A stretch of 64,000 nt of DNA from Maricaulis sp039978735 (GCF_039978735.1 NZ_JBDWAS010000026.1:1-64000), one strand, 5' to 3'. Counted from the stretch's first letter, positions 18,198 to 27,728 are shown. Program-made: numbers and translations. Notes: generated from the sequence alone by a model not told the origin.

Positions 18198-18896
18198 ATG
18201 AAGTCACAAAAAATAACTAACTCGGAATTCCGAGGGCCTCCGAAGCGGTATGACGATGCCTGTGCAGCCGCGCATGCCATGGAGATTCTGGGGGAACGCT
18301 GGGCGCTGCTGGTCGTGCGCGAGCTGCACACCGGGCCGAAGCGCTTCACGGATATTCGCACTGCCTTGCCCGGTATCAGTGCCAACATTCTCACGCAGAG
18401 GCTGGAAGGTCTGGAAGGCGCAGGCGTGGTCCAACGCCGCGAACTGCCGCCGCCTGCTGCGGTGAGGGTGTATGAACTGACGGAGTGGGGGGCTGAGAGC
18501 GGCCCGATCTTCGAAGTGCTTGGCCGCTGGGCGGCGCGCTCACCCTGGAATACCGGAACATGCTTCAGCGCCGCGTCCTTCATGCTGTCGCTGCGCACCA
18601 TGTTCAGCGCCGACCAGGCCGGAGATCTCGCCGCCACGATCGATTTCCGGATCGGCGTGACCCGGCTGACCTGCCGCATCGCGGAGGGTGAGCTGACGAT
18701 AAATCCGGGGGAGAGTGCAACGCCCGATCTTGTTCTCACCGGTTCCGGCGAAGCGCTGGCCGGCCTGATATATGGCGGTGTACCGCTGGCCGCACTGGAG
18801 GCTGATCGCGTGATCGAGGTGGAGGGCGACAGGGCGCTGGCGGAACGCCTGCCGGGCCTCTTCCCGCTGCCGGATGTGGCGCCGAAGCCGGGCTGA
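18198..18896 (+). CDS. HxlR-family regulator with SCP2-like C-terminal domain
   Basis: A 232-residue regulator. Residues about 18-110 form an HxlR-type winged helix (DACAAAHAMEILGERWALLVVREL, then FTDIRTALPGISANILTQRL). Residues about 130-225 resemble an SCP2/sterol-carrier-like domain with TPDLVLTGSGEALAGLIYG. The shared promoter region with the VOC/DUF1428 genes makes them its probable targets. The 59-base gap is notably AT-rich, including TTATAAAAAGC just before the start. Confidence 0.88.
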   Translation: MKSQKITNSEFRGPPKRYDDACAAAHAMEILGERWALLVVRELHTGPKRFTDIRTALPGISANILTQRLEGLEGAGVVQRRELPPPAAVRVYELTEWGAESGPIFEVLGRWAARSPWNTGTCFSAASFMLSLRTMFSADQAGDLAATIDFRIGVTRLTCRIAEGELTINPGESATPDLVLTGSGEALAGLIYGGVPLAALEADRVIEVEGDRALAERLPGLFPLPDVAPKPG

Positions 18897-18919
18897 TCCT
18901 GCTGTTGGCAGTAAAACAC

Positions 18920-19050
18920 CCGTCATCCCACGGTCCCTGCGTCAGCAGGGATCCGGGGGACCTCAGCTCGCCGGTTCGAGGAAAGTCACCCACTTGCATG
19001 CGCCGCCATCAGGGTAGCGGAGGTCCCCCGGACAAGCCGGGGGATGACGG
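18920..19050. repeat. REP/BIME-like inverted repeat pair
   Basis: The left arm begins CCGTCATCCC at 18920 and runs to GGGGGACCTC at 18964. The right arm at 19020-19050 reads GAGGTCCCCCGG...GGGGGATGACGG, its reverse complement at the outer parts, with a different inner hairpin. About 55 bases separate the arms. The same right arm occurs almost unchanged at 56721-56750. It lies between the HxlR gene and erpA, which converge. Confidence 0.75.
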
Positions 19051-19092
19051 TGCTGTATGGGCTGGGGGTGAGATTGGCGGCAGGCGCCGCAA

Positions 19093-19422
19093 TCAGATCG
19101 AAAAGCTCGTCCCGCAGCCGCAGGCGGCGGTGGCGTTCGGGTTGTGGATCTTGAAGGCGGCGCCGATCAGCTCGTCGACATAATCGATCTCCGAACCCTC
19201 CAGGAAGGGCAGGGAGGCTTCGTCGATCACGACTTTCGCGCCGTCACGTTCGATCAGCTGATCGTCCTCGCGGACATCGGCATCGAGGGCGAATGTGTAG
19301 GAAAATCCCGAGCAGCCGCCGCCTTCCACGCCCACGCGCAGCAGCGTTCCCGCCGTCTGGCCGGCGAGGATGGTGTTGATCTGTTTGGCCGCGGAGGCCG
19401 AGAGGGTCACATTGGCTGTCAT
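19093..19422 (-). CDS. erpA: iron-sulfur cluster insertion protein ErpA
   Basis: A 109-residue A-type Fe-S carrier. It holds the three conserved cysteines, one in GGGCSGFSY and two in the C-terminal ACGCGTSF. It passes [4Fe-4S]/[2Fe-2S] clusters to target enzymes. I start at the ATG at 19422 (MTANVTLS); the open frame upstream has no support. It is divergent from dgt, with 80 bases between the starts. Confidence 0.92.
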   Translation of the reverse strand: MTANVTLSASAAKQINTILAGQTAGTLLRVGVEGGGCSGFSYTFALDADVREDDQLIERDGAKVVIDEASLPFLEGSEIDYVDELIGAAFKIHNPNATAACGCGTSFSI

Positions 19423-19502
19423 GGCAAAACCCGTTGGGGCATTCAGTTTCGCAACGTCATACCGTATATGGACCGCCAAGTGCGCCGATGAAAGGCCCCG
19501 AT

Positions 19503-20693
19503 ATGACGATTGCGGCGACCGACCGAAGCCGAGCCTCCTTTGCCTGCCACCCGTCGCGATCCCGCGGCCGCCGGTTCGACCAGCCCGACAGCGCCATGCG
19601 CAACGCCTTCCAGCGCGATCGCGACCGCATCATTCACTCGGCCGCTTTCCGCCGCCTGAAGGAAAAGACCCAGGTCTTCGTGGCCCATGAGGGCGACCAG
19701 TATCGCACCCGTCTGACCCACTCCCTGGAAGTCTCCCAGATCGCCCGCACCCTGGCGCGCACGCTGGGCGCCGACGAGGATCTCGCCGAGGCGCTGGCCC
19801 TGGCGCACGATCTGGGCCATCCGCCTTTCGGTCATGAGGGCGAGCGCGTGCTGGCCCAGCGCATGAAGGATTATGGCGGGTTCGACCACAACGCCCAGAC
19901 CCTGCGCGTGGTGACCAAGCTGGAGGTGCGCTATCCGCAGTTCGAGGGGCTGAACCTGACCTGGGAAACCCTGGAAGGTGTGGTCAAGCATAACGGGCCG
20001 CTACTCACCGAGGCCTCGGGCGAGGACGACCTGGCCTGGGCCTTCACCGATTATGACGGCTGGCGCGAGCTGGAACTCGACACGCATGCCGGCTTGGAAG
20101 CCCAGATCGCGGCCTTGTCCGACGATATCGCCTACAATAATCACGATATCGATGACGGTCTGCGCTCGGGCCTTCTGCAGCTGGAGCCCCTGCTGGAACT
20201 GCCGCTGGTCGGCGAGATTTTCCGCCGCGTCGAGAAGCGCTGGCCCGGCCAGCCGCGCACGATTGTCATCCACGAAGCGGTGCGCGATCTCATTGGCGTG
20301 ATGGTGGGGGATGTGCTGGAGGAAACGCGCCGGCGGCTGGATGCGGCCCGGCCGGAGACGGCCGAGGATCTGCGCCGGCTCGATCAGCCGGTCGTCGCCT
20401 TCTCCGAGGAGATGGTGCTGCACCTGGCCGCGCTGCGCCGCCATCTCTTTGCCCACATGTACCGGCATTACAAGGTGAACCGGATGATGAGCCAGGCCGG
20501 ACGCGTGATGCGCGATCTGTTCGACTTGTATCTCAACGATCCCGGCGTGCTGCCGACCGATGTTCAGGCGGGGATGCAGGGCGCCGGTACGGCCGAGTCG
20601 GCGCGTCATGTCTGCGACTACATCGCCGGCATGACCGACCGGTTCGCCGTTGAGGAACACCGCCGCCTGTTCACGGTTCAGGGATATTTCTGA
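19503..20693 (+). CDS. dgt: deoxyguanosinetriphosphate triphosphohydrolase-like protein
   Basis: About 396 residues, an HD-domain dNTP triphosphohydrolase that releases triphosphate and limits dNTP pools. The metal ligands of the HD fold are visible as LTHSLEV (His73) and AHDLGHPPFGHEGE (His102-Asp103). RDRDRIIHSAAFRRL is the usual family signature near the N-terminus. I choose the ATG at 19503, with AAAGG eight bases upstream; an in-frame ATG at 19488 is less well placed. Confidence 0.93.
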   Translation: MTIAATDRSRASFACHPSRSRGRRFDQPDSAMRNAFQRDRDRIIHSAAFRRLKEKTQVFVAHEGDQYRTRLTHSLEVSQIARTLARTLGADEDLAEALALAHDLGHPPFGHEGERVLAQRMKDYGGFDHNAQTLRVVTKLEVRYPQFEGLNLTWETLEGVVKHNGPLLTEASGEDDLAWAFTDYDGWRELELDTHAGLEAQIAALSDDIAYNNHDIDDGLRSGLLQLEPLLELPLVGEIFRRVEKRWPGQPRTIVIHEAVRDLIGVMVGDVLEETRRRLDAARPETAEDLRRLDQPVVAFSEEMVLHLAALRRHLFAHMYRHYKVNRMMSQAGRVMRDLFDLYLNDPGVLPTDVQAGMQGAGTAESARHVCDYIAGMTDRFAVEEHRRLFTVQGYF

Positions 20694-20819
20694 GCCAGGC
20701 TGCCGGATGTGGCCGCACCGGGCTGCACCGGCGCATGAATTGCGGCGCCATCCGGTGCTATCGTTTTTCGCGCGGGAAGCGATTCGCTTGCCGCAGGAGC
20801 TGTGAGACGCCAGAGCACG

Positions 20820-21662
20820 ATGACCGACAAGGATGATGACAGCCGCATCGGCGCCTATGCCCCGCCGGCGGACGAGTTCTCCACTTTCGATGCGCGCGAG
20901 GAAGACGCGCGCCGCGGCCCGTTGCTGCTGACGGCGGCGCTGGCGGTTTTCATCCTGTTTCTCGGTGTCGTCTGGAGCGCCTATAATCAGGGCCTGCGCG
21001 AGAGCGGCCGTGATGGCGCACCGCGTCTTGTTCCCAATGAGGAACCCTATCGCGAGCGCCCGGCCGATCCGGGCGGCGAGGAGACGCCCGATACGGATCT
21101 GGAAGTCTATGATCGCCTGACCGGCGACAGCGATGAGGGTGACGGTCCGGTCTCCCTGCGCCCGGCGCCGGAAGAGCCGATCGAGGACAGCCGTCCGGCC
21201 CTGCGGGTCGAGACGGTCGATGCCGACGAGACCGGCGAGGACGTTACGCCGCGCCAGGCGCCTGAGCGTCCGGCCGAGACGCAGGAAACAACACCGGCGC
21301 AGAGCGAGCCGGAGCCCGAGCCTGCTCCGCGCGATCCGGAACCCGAACCCGCTCCGGCGGAAACCCGCCCAGACCCCGCACCGGCTCAGACGGCCCCTGC
21401 GGTGAACCGCAATGGCGACTGGGTGGTCCAGATTGCCGCCTTCCGCAGCGAAGCCGACGCCGAAGCGGCCTGGGTCGCCTTCCGCACGCGCTTCTCCGAC
21501 ATTGCCTCCGGCCTGGCACCGGATGTGGCGCAGGTCGAGATTCCCAATCGCGGCACCTATCACCGCCTGCGCATCGCGGCCTTCGAGACGCGCGATGACG
21601 CGGTCGGCTTCTGCTCGACCCTGCAGGGCCGCGGCCAGGATTGCCTGGTGGCGCGCCGATGA
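20820..21662 (+). CDS. SPOR-domain inner membrane protein
   Basis: About 280 residues. A short cytoplasmic N-terminus is followed by one membrane helix (LLLTAALAVFILFLGVVW). A long Pro/Glu-rich periplasmic linker (about 75-195) comes next, then a C-terminal SPOR domain starting GDWVVQIAAFRSEADAEAAW. SPOR domains bind denuded peptidoglycan at division sites. The start could also be the GTG at 20802. The stop overlaps the nagZ ATG by four bases (ATGA), tying it to peptidoglycan recycling. Confidence 0.88.
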   Translation: MTDKDDDSRIGAYAPPADEFSTFDAREEDARRGPLLLTAALAVFILFLGVVWSAYNQGLRESGRDGAPRLVPNEEPYRERPADPGGEETPDTDLEVYDRLTGDSDEGDGPVSLRPAPEEPIEDSRPALRVETVDADETGEDVTPRQAPERPAETQETTPAQSEPEPEPAPRDPEPEPAPAETRPDPAPAQTAPAVNRNGDWVVQIAAFRSEADAEAAWVAFRTRFSDIASGLAPDVAQVEIPNRGTYHRLRIAAFETRDDAVGFCSTLQGRGQDCLVARR

Positions 21663-22678
21663 GCGGCGTGTCCTCGGCGATCTATGGCCTGGCCGGCCTG
21701 ACGCTCGATCCGGAAGAAAAAGCCTTCTTTCGCGATGCCGATCCCTGGGGCTTCATCCTGTTTGCCCGCAATGTCGAAGGCGTGCGCCAGCTCTCCCGGC
21801 TGACGCTGGAGCTGCGCGATTGCGTCGGCCGGGATGTCCCGATCCTGATCGACCAGGAAGGCGGGCGCGTGGCGCGTCTCAAGCCACCGACCTGGCGGGC
21901 TGCACCGGCCGCCCAGCGTTTTGCCGATCTCTATCTGAAGGACGAGGAAGCGGCGATCGAGGCAACACGGCTCAATCATCGCCTGCTCGCGCACGAGCTG
22001 CGTGCGGTCGGGATCGATGTCGACTGCGCCCCTGTCGCCGATCTGCGGATCAAGGGCGCCGACGCGATTATCGGCGATCGCGCCTTCGGGACCACGCCGG
22101 AGCCCATCGCCCATCTCGGACGCGCCGCCATGGAAGGGCTGATGGCCGGCGGTGTCGCTCCGATCGTCAAGCACATTCCCGGTCACGGCCGGGCGAAGGC
22201 TGACAGTCATCTGGAATTGCCCGTCGTGCCGGAAGAGCACGGCCTGCTGTCGGAGACCGATTTTGCGCCCTTCAAGGCCCTGAACGATGCGCCGATGGCG
22301 ATGACGGCCCACATCGTCTACGCCGATATCGATGACAGCGCCCCGGCGACCCAGTCGCGGGATGTCGTGGAAAAGGTGATCCGCGGCGAGATCGGTTTTG
22401 ACGGTCTCCTGATGACCGACGATCTGTCCATGAAGGCGCTGGAGGGGACATTCCGCGAGCGTGGCGAGCGGTCCTTGAAGGCCGGATGTGATATGCTGCT
22501 CCATTGCAATGGCGACATGTCGGAGATGAAGGCTGTCGCTGAAGGGGCCGCAAGGCTGGACGGCAAACGCCTGGAACGGGCCGATGCCGCTGCCGCGGTG
22601 CGCGGGACGATCGAAGAATTCGACCCGCAGGACGCCGAATCGCGGCTGAATGCCTTGCTTGAACCTGTCACAGGCTAG
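21659..22678 (+). CDS. nagZ: beta-N-acetylhexosaminidase NagZ
   Basis: A 339-residue GH3 enzyme that removes GlcNAc from peptidoglycan breakdown products during recycling. The catalytic signature KHIPGHGRAKADSH is present, with the His-Asp dyad special to NagZ, and the nucleophile Asp is in LLMTDDLSMKAL. NagZ products control AmpC-type beta-lactamases in other bacteria, but no ampR is nearby. It starts inside the stop of the SPOR gene and precedes scpA by 13 bases. Confidence 0.93.
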   Translation: MSGVSSAIYGLAGLTLDPEEKAFFRDADPWGFILFARNVEGVRQLSRLTLELRDCVGRDVPILIDQEGGRVARLKPPTWRAAPAAQRFADLYLKDEEAAIEATRLNHRLLAHELRAVGIDVDCAPVADLRIKGADAIIGDRAFGTTPEPIAHLGRAAMEGLMAGGVAPIVKHIPGHGRAKADSHLELPVVPEEHGLLSETDFAPFKALNDAPMAMTAHIVYADIDDSAPATQSRDVVEKVIRGEIGFDGLLMTDDLSMKALEGTFRERGERSLKAGCDMLLHCNGDMSEMKAVAEGAARLDGKRLERADAAAAVRGTIEEFDPQDAESRLNALLEPVTG

Positions 22679-22691
22679 CGGGGCGGCTCAC

Positions 22692-23516
22692 GTGTCGGAG
22701 CGAAACTTGATCGAGGAGTTCGAGGAGGACGTCCGGTTTGAAGCCGCCGAAGAGGCGGAAGCCGATGCCCTGATCGTCGATCTGGACGGTTTCGAAGGTC
22801 CGCTCCACCTGCTCCTGGCCCTGGCCCGCAAGCGCAAGGTCGATCTGGCCCGGATCTCGATCCTGGAACTGGCCGAACAATATCTACAATTCATGGAAGC
22901 GGCACGCCGCCGCCGGCTCGACCTGGCCGCCGACTATCTGGTGATGGCGGCCTGGCTGGCCTTCCTGAAATCGAAAATGCTGCTGCCCAAGCCGAAGAAG
23001 GATGAGGACGAGGCGCCGGCCGAGGTGATGGCCGCGGCGCTGGCCTTCCGTCTGCGGCGCCTGGAAGCCATGCGCGCCGCTGGCGAGGCCCTGTTCGCCC
23101 AGCCGCTTTTGCACACGGATGTGCATCCCGGGGGCCAGCCTGACGGTGTCCGCTCGACCCGCTCGGTGATCTACGAGGCCGACCTGCACGACCTCCTCTC
23201 TGCCTATTCGCGCCGCCGGATCCGGCAGGCGCGCTCCTCCTACCGGCCGCCATCGCCACGGGTCTACCAGCTCGATGCGGCCCGCCAGCGGCTGGACAAG
23301 CTGATGCCGGAAATCCGCGACTGGCGCGATCTGGATACCCTGTTGCCGGATATGGGGGAATTGGGCGCCAATCCACCGCCTCTGCGCTCCGTGCGGGCCA
23401 GCTCGATGCTGGCCGCCCTTGAAATCACCAAGGAAGGCCATGCACGATTGCGTCAGCGCGAGGCCTATGCCCCGCTCTACGTTCGGGCGGCCGGGGACAA
23501 CGCAGAGCATGACTGA
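22692..23516 (+). CDS. scpA: segregation and condensation protein A (kleisin)
   Basis: About 274 residues. ScpA bridges the SMC heads together with ScpB to compact and segregate chromosomes. The N-terminal domain has FEGPLHLLLALARKRKVDLARISILELAEQY, the family hallmark, and a C-terminal winged helix follows. The likely start is GTG 22692 (SERNLIEEF). It overlaps the start of scpB by eight bases. Confidence 0.93.
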   Translation: MSERNLIEEFEEDVRFEAAEEAEADALIVDLDGFEGPLHLLLALARKRKVDLARISILELAEQYLQFMEAARRRRLDLAADYLVMAAWLAFLKSKMLLPKPKKDEDEAPAEVMAAALAFRLRRLEAMRAAGEALFAQPLLHTDVHPGGQPDGVRSTRSVIYEADLHDLLSAYSRRRIRQARSSYRPPSPRVYQLDAARQRLDKLMPEIRDWRDLDTLLPDMGELGANPPPLRSVRASSMLAALEITKEGHARLRQREAYAPLYVRAAGDNAEHD

Positions 23517-24315
23517 CGACGAAGACGGCAAGACGAGCGACGCGATTTCCGATGCGATCGCGGCGCTGCGCGAGCGCGCGGACCGGCAGGGTCCGTCCGT
23601 GCTGGCGGATGACGAGGCCTCCAAGGCGCTGGGCGTGCATCTGGCCGTGAATACCGAGCGCCAGAATCTGCGCATTCTCGAAGCCCTTCTGTTCGCCGCC
23701 AACGAGCCGCTGGACGAAGAGACCCTGATCGGGCGCCTGCCGCTCGAGGCGAATGTCCAGGTGCTGCTGGCAACGCTGGCCGCCGAGTATGAGGAACGCG
23801 GTGTGCGTCTGACGGAAGTCGGCGGGCGCTGGCGTTTCGAAACGGCGCCGGACCTTGCCGACGTGCTCACAGAAGTCCGCCAGGAACCGCGCAAGCTGTC
23901 CCAGGCGGCGCTGGAGACCCTGTCGATCATCGCCTATCACCAGCCGGTGACGCGGGCCGAGATCGAGGAGATCCGCGGTGTGGCGGTCTCCAAGGGCACG
24001 CTGGACCTCCTGTTTGAGCTGCGCTGGATCCGGCCGCGCGGCCGCCGCCGCACGCCGGGCCGTCCGATTACCTACGGCACGACGTCACAGTTTCTCGAAT
24101 ATTTCTCGCTGTCGACGATCGGTGATCTGCCCGGCATGGCCGACCTCAAGGCCGCCGGCCTGCTCGATGCGCGCCTTCCGCCCGATTTCACCGTGCCCGA
24201 TCCGTCACGCGTCGAACAACCCGAATTGATCGAGGACCCGCTGGACGACGAGGAAATTCACGCCTTCCATGTCGACTTCATGGAAAGTGACGACGATCCG
24301 GACGGCGCCGCCTGA
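23509..24315 (+). CDS. scpB: segregation and condensation protein B
   Basis: About 268 residues with tandem winged-helix domains. Typical segments are LRILEALLFAANEPLDEETL, LSQAALETLSIIAYHQPVTRAEIEEIRGV, and GRPITYGTTSQFLEYFSL. It dimerises and binds the ScpA linker in the SMC complex. The ATG at 23509 lies inside scpA (eight-base overlap), a sign of coupled translation. An acidic tail of about 40 residues follows the core. Confidence 0.93.
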   Translation: MTDDEDGKTSDAISDAIAALRERADRQGPSVLADDEASKALGVHLAVNTERQNLRILEALLFAANEPLDEETLIGRLPLEANVQVLLATLAAEYEERGVRLTEVGGRWRFETAPDLADVLTEVRQEPRKLSQAALETLSIIAYHQPVTRAEIEEIRGVAVSKGTLDLLFELRWIRPRGRRRTPGRPITYGTTSQFLEYFSLSTIGDLPGMADLKAAGLLDARLPPDFTVPDPSRVEQPELIEDPLDDEEIHAFHVDFMESDDDPDGAA

Positions 24316-24382
24316 GGCCGGGATTGGACGCAGCGCAGCAAACGCAGTAGATCAGAACGAGTTCTTCAAGTCGGAGGGGCAT

Positions 24383-24598
24383 ATGGCTCCGGGTATGTGG
24401 CAAATCCTGCTGGTCGTCCTGCTCGCCGTTCTGCTGTTTGGCGGGCGCGGCAAGATCGCTTCCGTAATGGGTGATTTCGCCAAGGGTATCACGAGTTTCC
24501 GCAAGGGCCTCAAGGATGAGGACGACAGCCAGTCGGCCTCGAACGAGGCGTCCGCGCTCGGCAGCGAAACCCGCGACGACGAAAAGACCGGGAGCTAG
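24383..24598 (+). CDS. tatA: twin-arginine translocase subunit TatA
   Basis: A 71-residue protein with one N-terminal membrane helix (MWQILLVVLLAVLLFGG), a glycine hinge, an amphipathic helix (KIASVMGDFAKGITSF) and a charged tail. It polymerises to form the Tat pore for folded proteins. The ATG at 24383 is well placed after GGAGGGG. tatB and tatC follow at once. Confidence 0.93.
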   Translation: MAPGMWQILLVVLLAVLLFGGRGKIASVMGDFAKGITSFRKGLKDEDDSQSASNEASALGSETRDDEKTGS

Positions 24599-24601
24599 GC
24601 G

Positions 24602-24961
24602 ATGAGCCCCGGCATCGGCATGCCGGAACTGATGGTGGTTCTGGTCCTGGCGCTTGTTGTCGTCGGGCCGCAGCAGCTGCCTGTCATGATGCGCAAGGTC
24701 GGTCAGATGATGGCCCAGATGCGCGCCATGGCGAAGGACTTCCAGAACTCCTTCGAGGAAATCGGTCGCGAGACCGAGCTCGCCGAGCTGCGCAAGGAAA
24801 TCGAGGCCCTGAAAAAGTCCAACCCGGTCGAGGAAGTCCGCGGCGAGGTCGACAAGGTCGCCTATGAAGCCCGCTTCGGTGATGACGAGGTGCGCCGGCA
24901 GAAGATTGCCGCTGCGCAGCCGGACAAGCCGGCCAGCCTGCCGGAACGGGGTGACGGTTAG
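24602..24961 (+). CDS. tatB: twin-arginine translocase subunit TatB
   Basis: A 119-residue protein: short N-terminal membrane helix beginning GIGMPELMVVLVLAL, the conserved GP before an amphipathic helix, then a long charged region containing NPVEEVRGEVDKV. It forms the signal-peptide receptor with TatC. Only three bases separate it from tatA. Confidence 0.93.
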   Translation: MSPGIGMPELMVVLVLALVVVGPQQLPVMMRKVGQMMAQMRAMAKDFQNSFEEIGRETELAELRKEIEALKKSNPVEEVRGEVDKVAYEARFGDDEVRRQKIAAAQPDKPASLPERGDG

Positions 24962-24966
24962 CCGCC

Positions 24967-25785
24967 ATGGGTCATGTCGAGGACGATGAAGTCGAGGCGA
25001 GCCGGGCACCGCTGATCGACCACCTGATCGAACTGCGCTCGCGGCTGATCATCATCATTGCCTGCCTGACGGTCGGCTTCATCACCTGTTTCATCTTCTC
25101 CAGCCAGCTCTACCAGCTGCTGCTCATCCCCTATCGCGACGCCGCGGCGGCCGTGCGGGGTGTGCCGGTGGAGGAGCTGAACCTGACGGCCAATTTCTTC
25201 GCGCCGCTGGAATTCTTCTTCGTGCGCCTGAAGCTGTCGCTGGTCGGCGCGATCATTGTCATCTTCCCGGTCATCGCCTGGCAGGTCTACAGCTTCGTCG
25301 CGCCGGGGCTCTACAAGAATGAGCGCGGCGCCTTCGCGCCCTTCCTGGCGCTTTCCCCGATCCTGTTCGGCCTCGGCGTGGCCTTTGTCTATTATTTCGT
25401 CCTGCCCATGGTGATGCGCTTCTCGCTGGGCCAGGAACAGGTGCCGGAGCTCGCAGGCACACGGATCGAGCTGCTGCTGAACGTGTCCGACTACATGAAC
25501 CTGATCACCACGCTGATGCTGGTGTTCGGGATATCCTTCCAGATGCCGGTCTTCCTGATGCTGCTGGCCAAGGCGGGCATCCTGCGTGCGCAGACCCTGT
25601 TGAAGGGCTGGCGCTTTGCGGTGGTCGGTATCGCCCTGTTCGCCGCCTTTGCGACCCCGCCCGATCCGATCAGCCAGATCATGCTCGGCGGGGCGCTCCT
25701 GCTGCTCTATTTCGTATCGATCGGGGCCATGCACCTGATGGAACCGAAAGAGCGCGGCGAGGACGAAGGCTCCTCTGCCTCCTGA
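24967..25785 (+). CDS. tatC: twin-arginine translocase subunit TatC
   Basis: A 272-residue protein with six membrane helices. Hallmarks are PLIDHLIELRSRL at the cytoplasmic N-terminus (signal-peptide binding), FFAPLEFFFVRLKLSL, VAPGLYKNERGAF and the late FATPPDPISQ. It is the core of the Tat receptor. It begins five bases after tatB and is the last of the three tat genes; serS follows after 69 bases. Confidence 0.96.
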   Translation: MGHVEDDEVEASRAPLIDHLIELRSRLIIIIACLTVGFITCFIFSSQLYQLLLIPYRDAAAAVRGVPVEELNLTANFFAPLEFFFVRLKLSLVGAIIVIFPVIAWQVYSFVAPGLYKNERGAFAPFLALSPILFGLGVAFVYYFVLPMVMRFSLGQEQVPELAGTRIELLLNVSDYMNLITTLMLVFGISFQMPVFLMLLAKAGILRAQTLLKGWRFAVVGIALFAAFATPPDPISQIMLGGALLLLYFVSIGAMHLMEPKERGEDEGSSAS

Positions 25786-25854
25786 TCCGGTTTACGCCGC
25801 GCCCGGGCGCGGCTATAGCCGCGTTTCCACCTGTTCCAGACAACGGTTCCAGCC

Positions 25855-27129
25855 ATGCACGATATCAAGCTCGTTCGCGACAATCCCGAAGCTTTTGACC
25901 AGGGCCTCGCCCTGCGCGGCCTGGAACCGCAATCCTCCCAGCTGATCGCCCTCGACACGCAGCGCCGCGAAGCCCTGACCAAGCAGCAGGAAGCCGAGAC
26001 GGAGCGCAATGCGCTGTCCAAGCAGATCGGCAAGGCAAAGGCCTCGGGCGATGAGGACGAGTTCAACCGTCTGCGCAGCGAAGTCGATCGCCTGAAGACC
26101 GTGCTGGAAGAGGCCGGTCAGCAGGCGCGCCATTTCGACGAGACGCTGAGCCAGCACCTCGCCGCGCTGCCCAATCTGCCCGAAGAGGGCGTGCCGGCCG
26201 GCGAAGACGAGGCGGGCAATGTCGAACAGCGCCGCTGGGGCGATCCGCGCGAATTCGATTTCGAGCCGAAGGATCACGTCGATCTGGGCGAGGGGCTCGG
26301 CCAGATGGATTTCGAAGGCGCGGCCGCCCTGTCGGGCGCGCGCTTCGTGGCACTGAAAGGGCCGTTGGCGCGTCTCGAGCGTGCACTCGCACAATTCATG
26401 CTCGACCTGCATACGTCCGAGCATGGCTATCTGGAAGTCTCGCCGCCCTACATGGTGCGTGACGAGGCGATGTTCGGCACCGGGCAACTGCCCAAATTCG
26501 CCGACGATCTCTTCCGCACGACCGACCATCGCTGGCTGATCCCGACGGCTGAAGTGCCGCTGACCAATCTGGCGCGTGAGGCGATCCATCCGGAAAGTGC
26601 GCTGCCGATGCGCATGACGGCGCATACGCCGTGCTTCAGGGCCGAGGCCGGTTCGGCCGGCCGCGACACGCGCGGCATGATCCGCATGCACCAGTTCCAC
26701 AAGGTGGAAATGGTGGCGATCACGACGCCCGACGAAAGCGCCGGCGAGCTGGAGCGCATGACCGGCTGTGCGGAAAAGGTGCTGCAGCTGCTGGGCCTGC
26801 CCTACCGCGTGATGCTGCTGTGTTCGGGCGATATGGGTTTCTCGGCCAAGCGCACCTATGACCTGGAAGTCTGGGTGCCGAGCCAGAAGAGCTATCGCGA
26901 AATCTCGTCCTGCTCGAACTGCGGCGACTTCCAGGCCCGGCGGATGAATGCCCGCTTCCGCAAGGAGGGCGAAAAACGTCCGCTCTTCCTGCACACGCTG
27001 AACGGCTCCGGCGTGGCGACGGGCCGCGCCCTGCTGGCGGTGATGGAGAATTACCAGAACGCCGACGGTTCGATCACCGTGCCGGACGTGCTGCGCCCGT
27101 ATATGGGCGGTGTGGAGCGGATCGGCTGA
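25855..27129 (+). CDS. serS: serine-tRNA ligase
   Basis: A full-length 424-residue class II synthetase. The N-terminal antiparallel coiled coil (about residues 25-100) grips the long arm of tRNA-Ser. Class II motifs appear as TAEVPLTN, FRAEAGSAGRDTRGMIRMHQF (motif 2), and NGSGVATGRALLAVMENYQ (motif 3). It continues the tat transcription unit. Confidence 0.97.
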   Translation: MHDIKLVRDNPEAFDQGLALRGLEPQSSQLIALDTQRREALTKQQEAETERNALSKQIGKAKASGDEDEFNRLRSEVDRLKTVLEEAGQQARHFDETLSQHLAALPNLPEEGVPAGEDEAGNVEQRRWGDPREFDFEPKDHVDLGEGLGQMDFEGAAALSGARFVALKGPLARLERALAQFMLDLHTSEHGYLEVSPPYMVRDEAMFGTGQLPKFADDLFRTTDHRWLIPTAEVPLTNLAREAIHPESALPMRMTAHTPCFRAEAGSAGRDTRGMIRMHQFHKVEMVAITTPDESAGELERMTGCAEKVLQLLGLPYRVMLLCSGDMGFSAKRTYDLEVWVPSQKSYREISSCSNCGDFQARRMNARFRKEGEKRPLFLHTLNGSGVATGRALLAVMENYQNADGSITVPDVLRPYMGGVERIG

Positions 27130-27137
27130 TCGTTTTC

Positions 27138-27294
27138 TTCCCCGCAGCACGTGGGGAAGTGGGCCGATGCGGCGCGTCGGGTTGAACGGGGCGCGGCCGA
27201 GCCTGATTTGGACATTCCGCCTGCGCTTCGCTCCAGCGGCTCCTCCGTCTCGCCGCTCACGCGGCGATCCACCTCCCCAACTCACGTTGGGGAG
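27138..27294. repeat. hairpin-bounded intergenic repeat after serS
   Basis: A hairpin CTTCCCC...GGGGAAG at 27138-27160 and a hairpin CTCCCCAAC-TCAC-GTTGGGGAG at 27273-27294 bound a GC-rich segment without a gene. The CTCCCC/GGGGAG theme is shared with the element at 6361-6468. The 220-base gap between serS and the doc gene contains nothing else that I can support. Confidence 0.5.
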
Positions 27295-27350
27295 GAAAGG
27301 GGATAAGAAGTCTTCCGGGGACGCGTACCGCAGGTACACGTCCCCATGAC

Positions 27351-27728
27351 TTAACGCGTTGCGGTATGCGCCCGTAGCCAGGGCTCCAGCTTCTCGAAGC
27401 GGAGCTCGCCGGCTTCGTAGAGGCCGAGGATGAAGTCGATAGCCGCTTCGACGGAAACCGTGATCTCCAGACCATTCAGACCGAGGAAGATGTTGACGGA
27501 TGAGAAAGCCGTTCGCTTGTTCCCGTCGATAAAGGGATGATTTTGCGAAAGACTTTCCCAAAGCGCGGCGGCTTCCGCGATCAAGTCGACGTAGTAGCCC
27601 GTCTGTGGGCGCATCAGCGCCGACTCAAGCCCCGCTTCGTCCCGGAGGCCGTCGCTGCCGCCAAATATCTCGATCTGACGCCTGTGAATGAACAGGACAC
27701 TCTGCTTCGTCAGATAGGTGCGGGTCAC
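27351..27728 (-). CDS. doc: Doc-family (Fic fold) toxin
   Basis: A 125-residue type II toxin of the death-on-curing family. The catalytic Fic-like motif HPFIDGNKRTA is at residues 64-74 and intact. Doc of phage P1 phosphorylates and inactivates EF-Tu; the same activity is expected here but not shown. The start is a GTG whose bases overlap the stop codon of the antitoxin (GTGA), so toxin synthesis depends on antitoxin translation. Confidence 0.9.
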   Translation of the reverse strand: MTRTYLTKQSVLFIHRRQIEIFGGSDGLRDEAGLESALMRPQTGYYVDLIAEAAALWESLSQNHPFIDGNKRTAFSSVNIFLGLNGLEITVSVEAAIDFILGLYEAGELRFEKLEPWLRAHTATR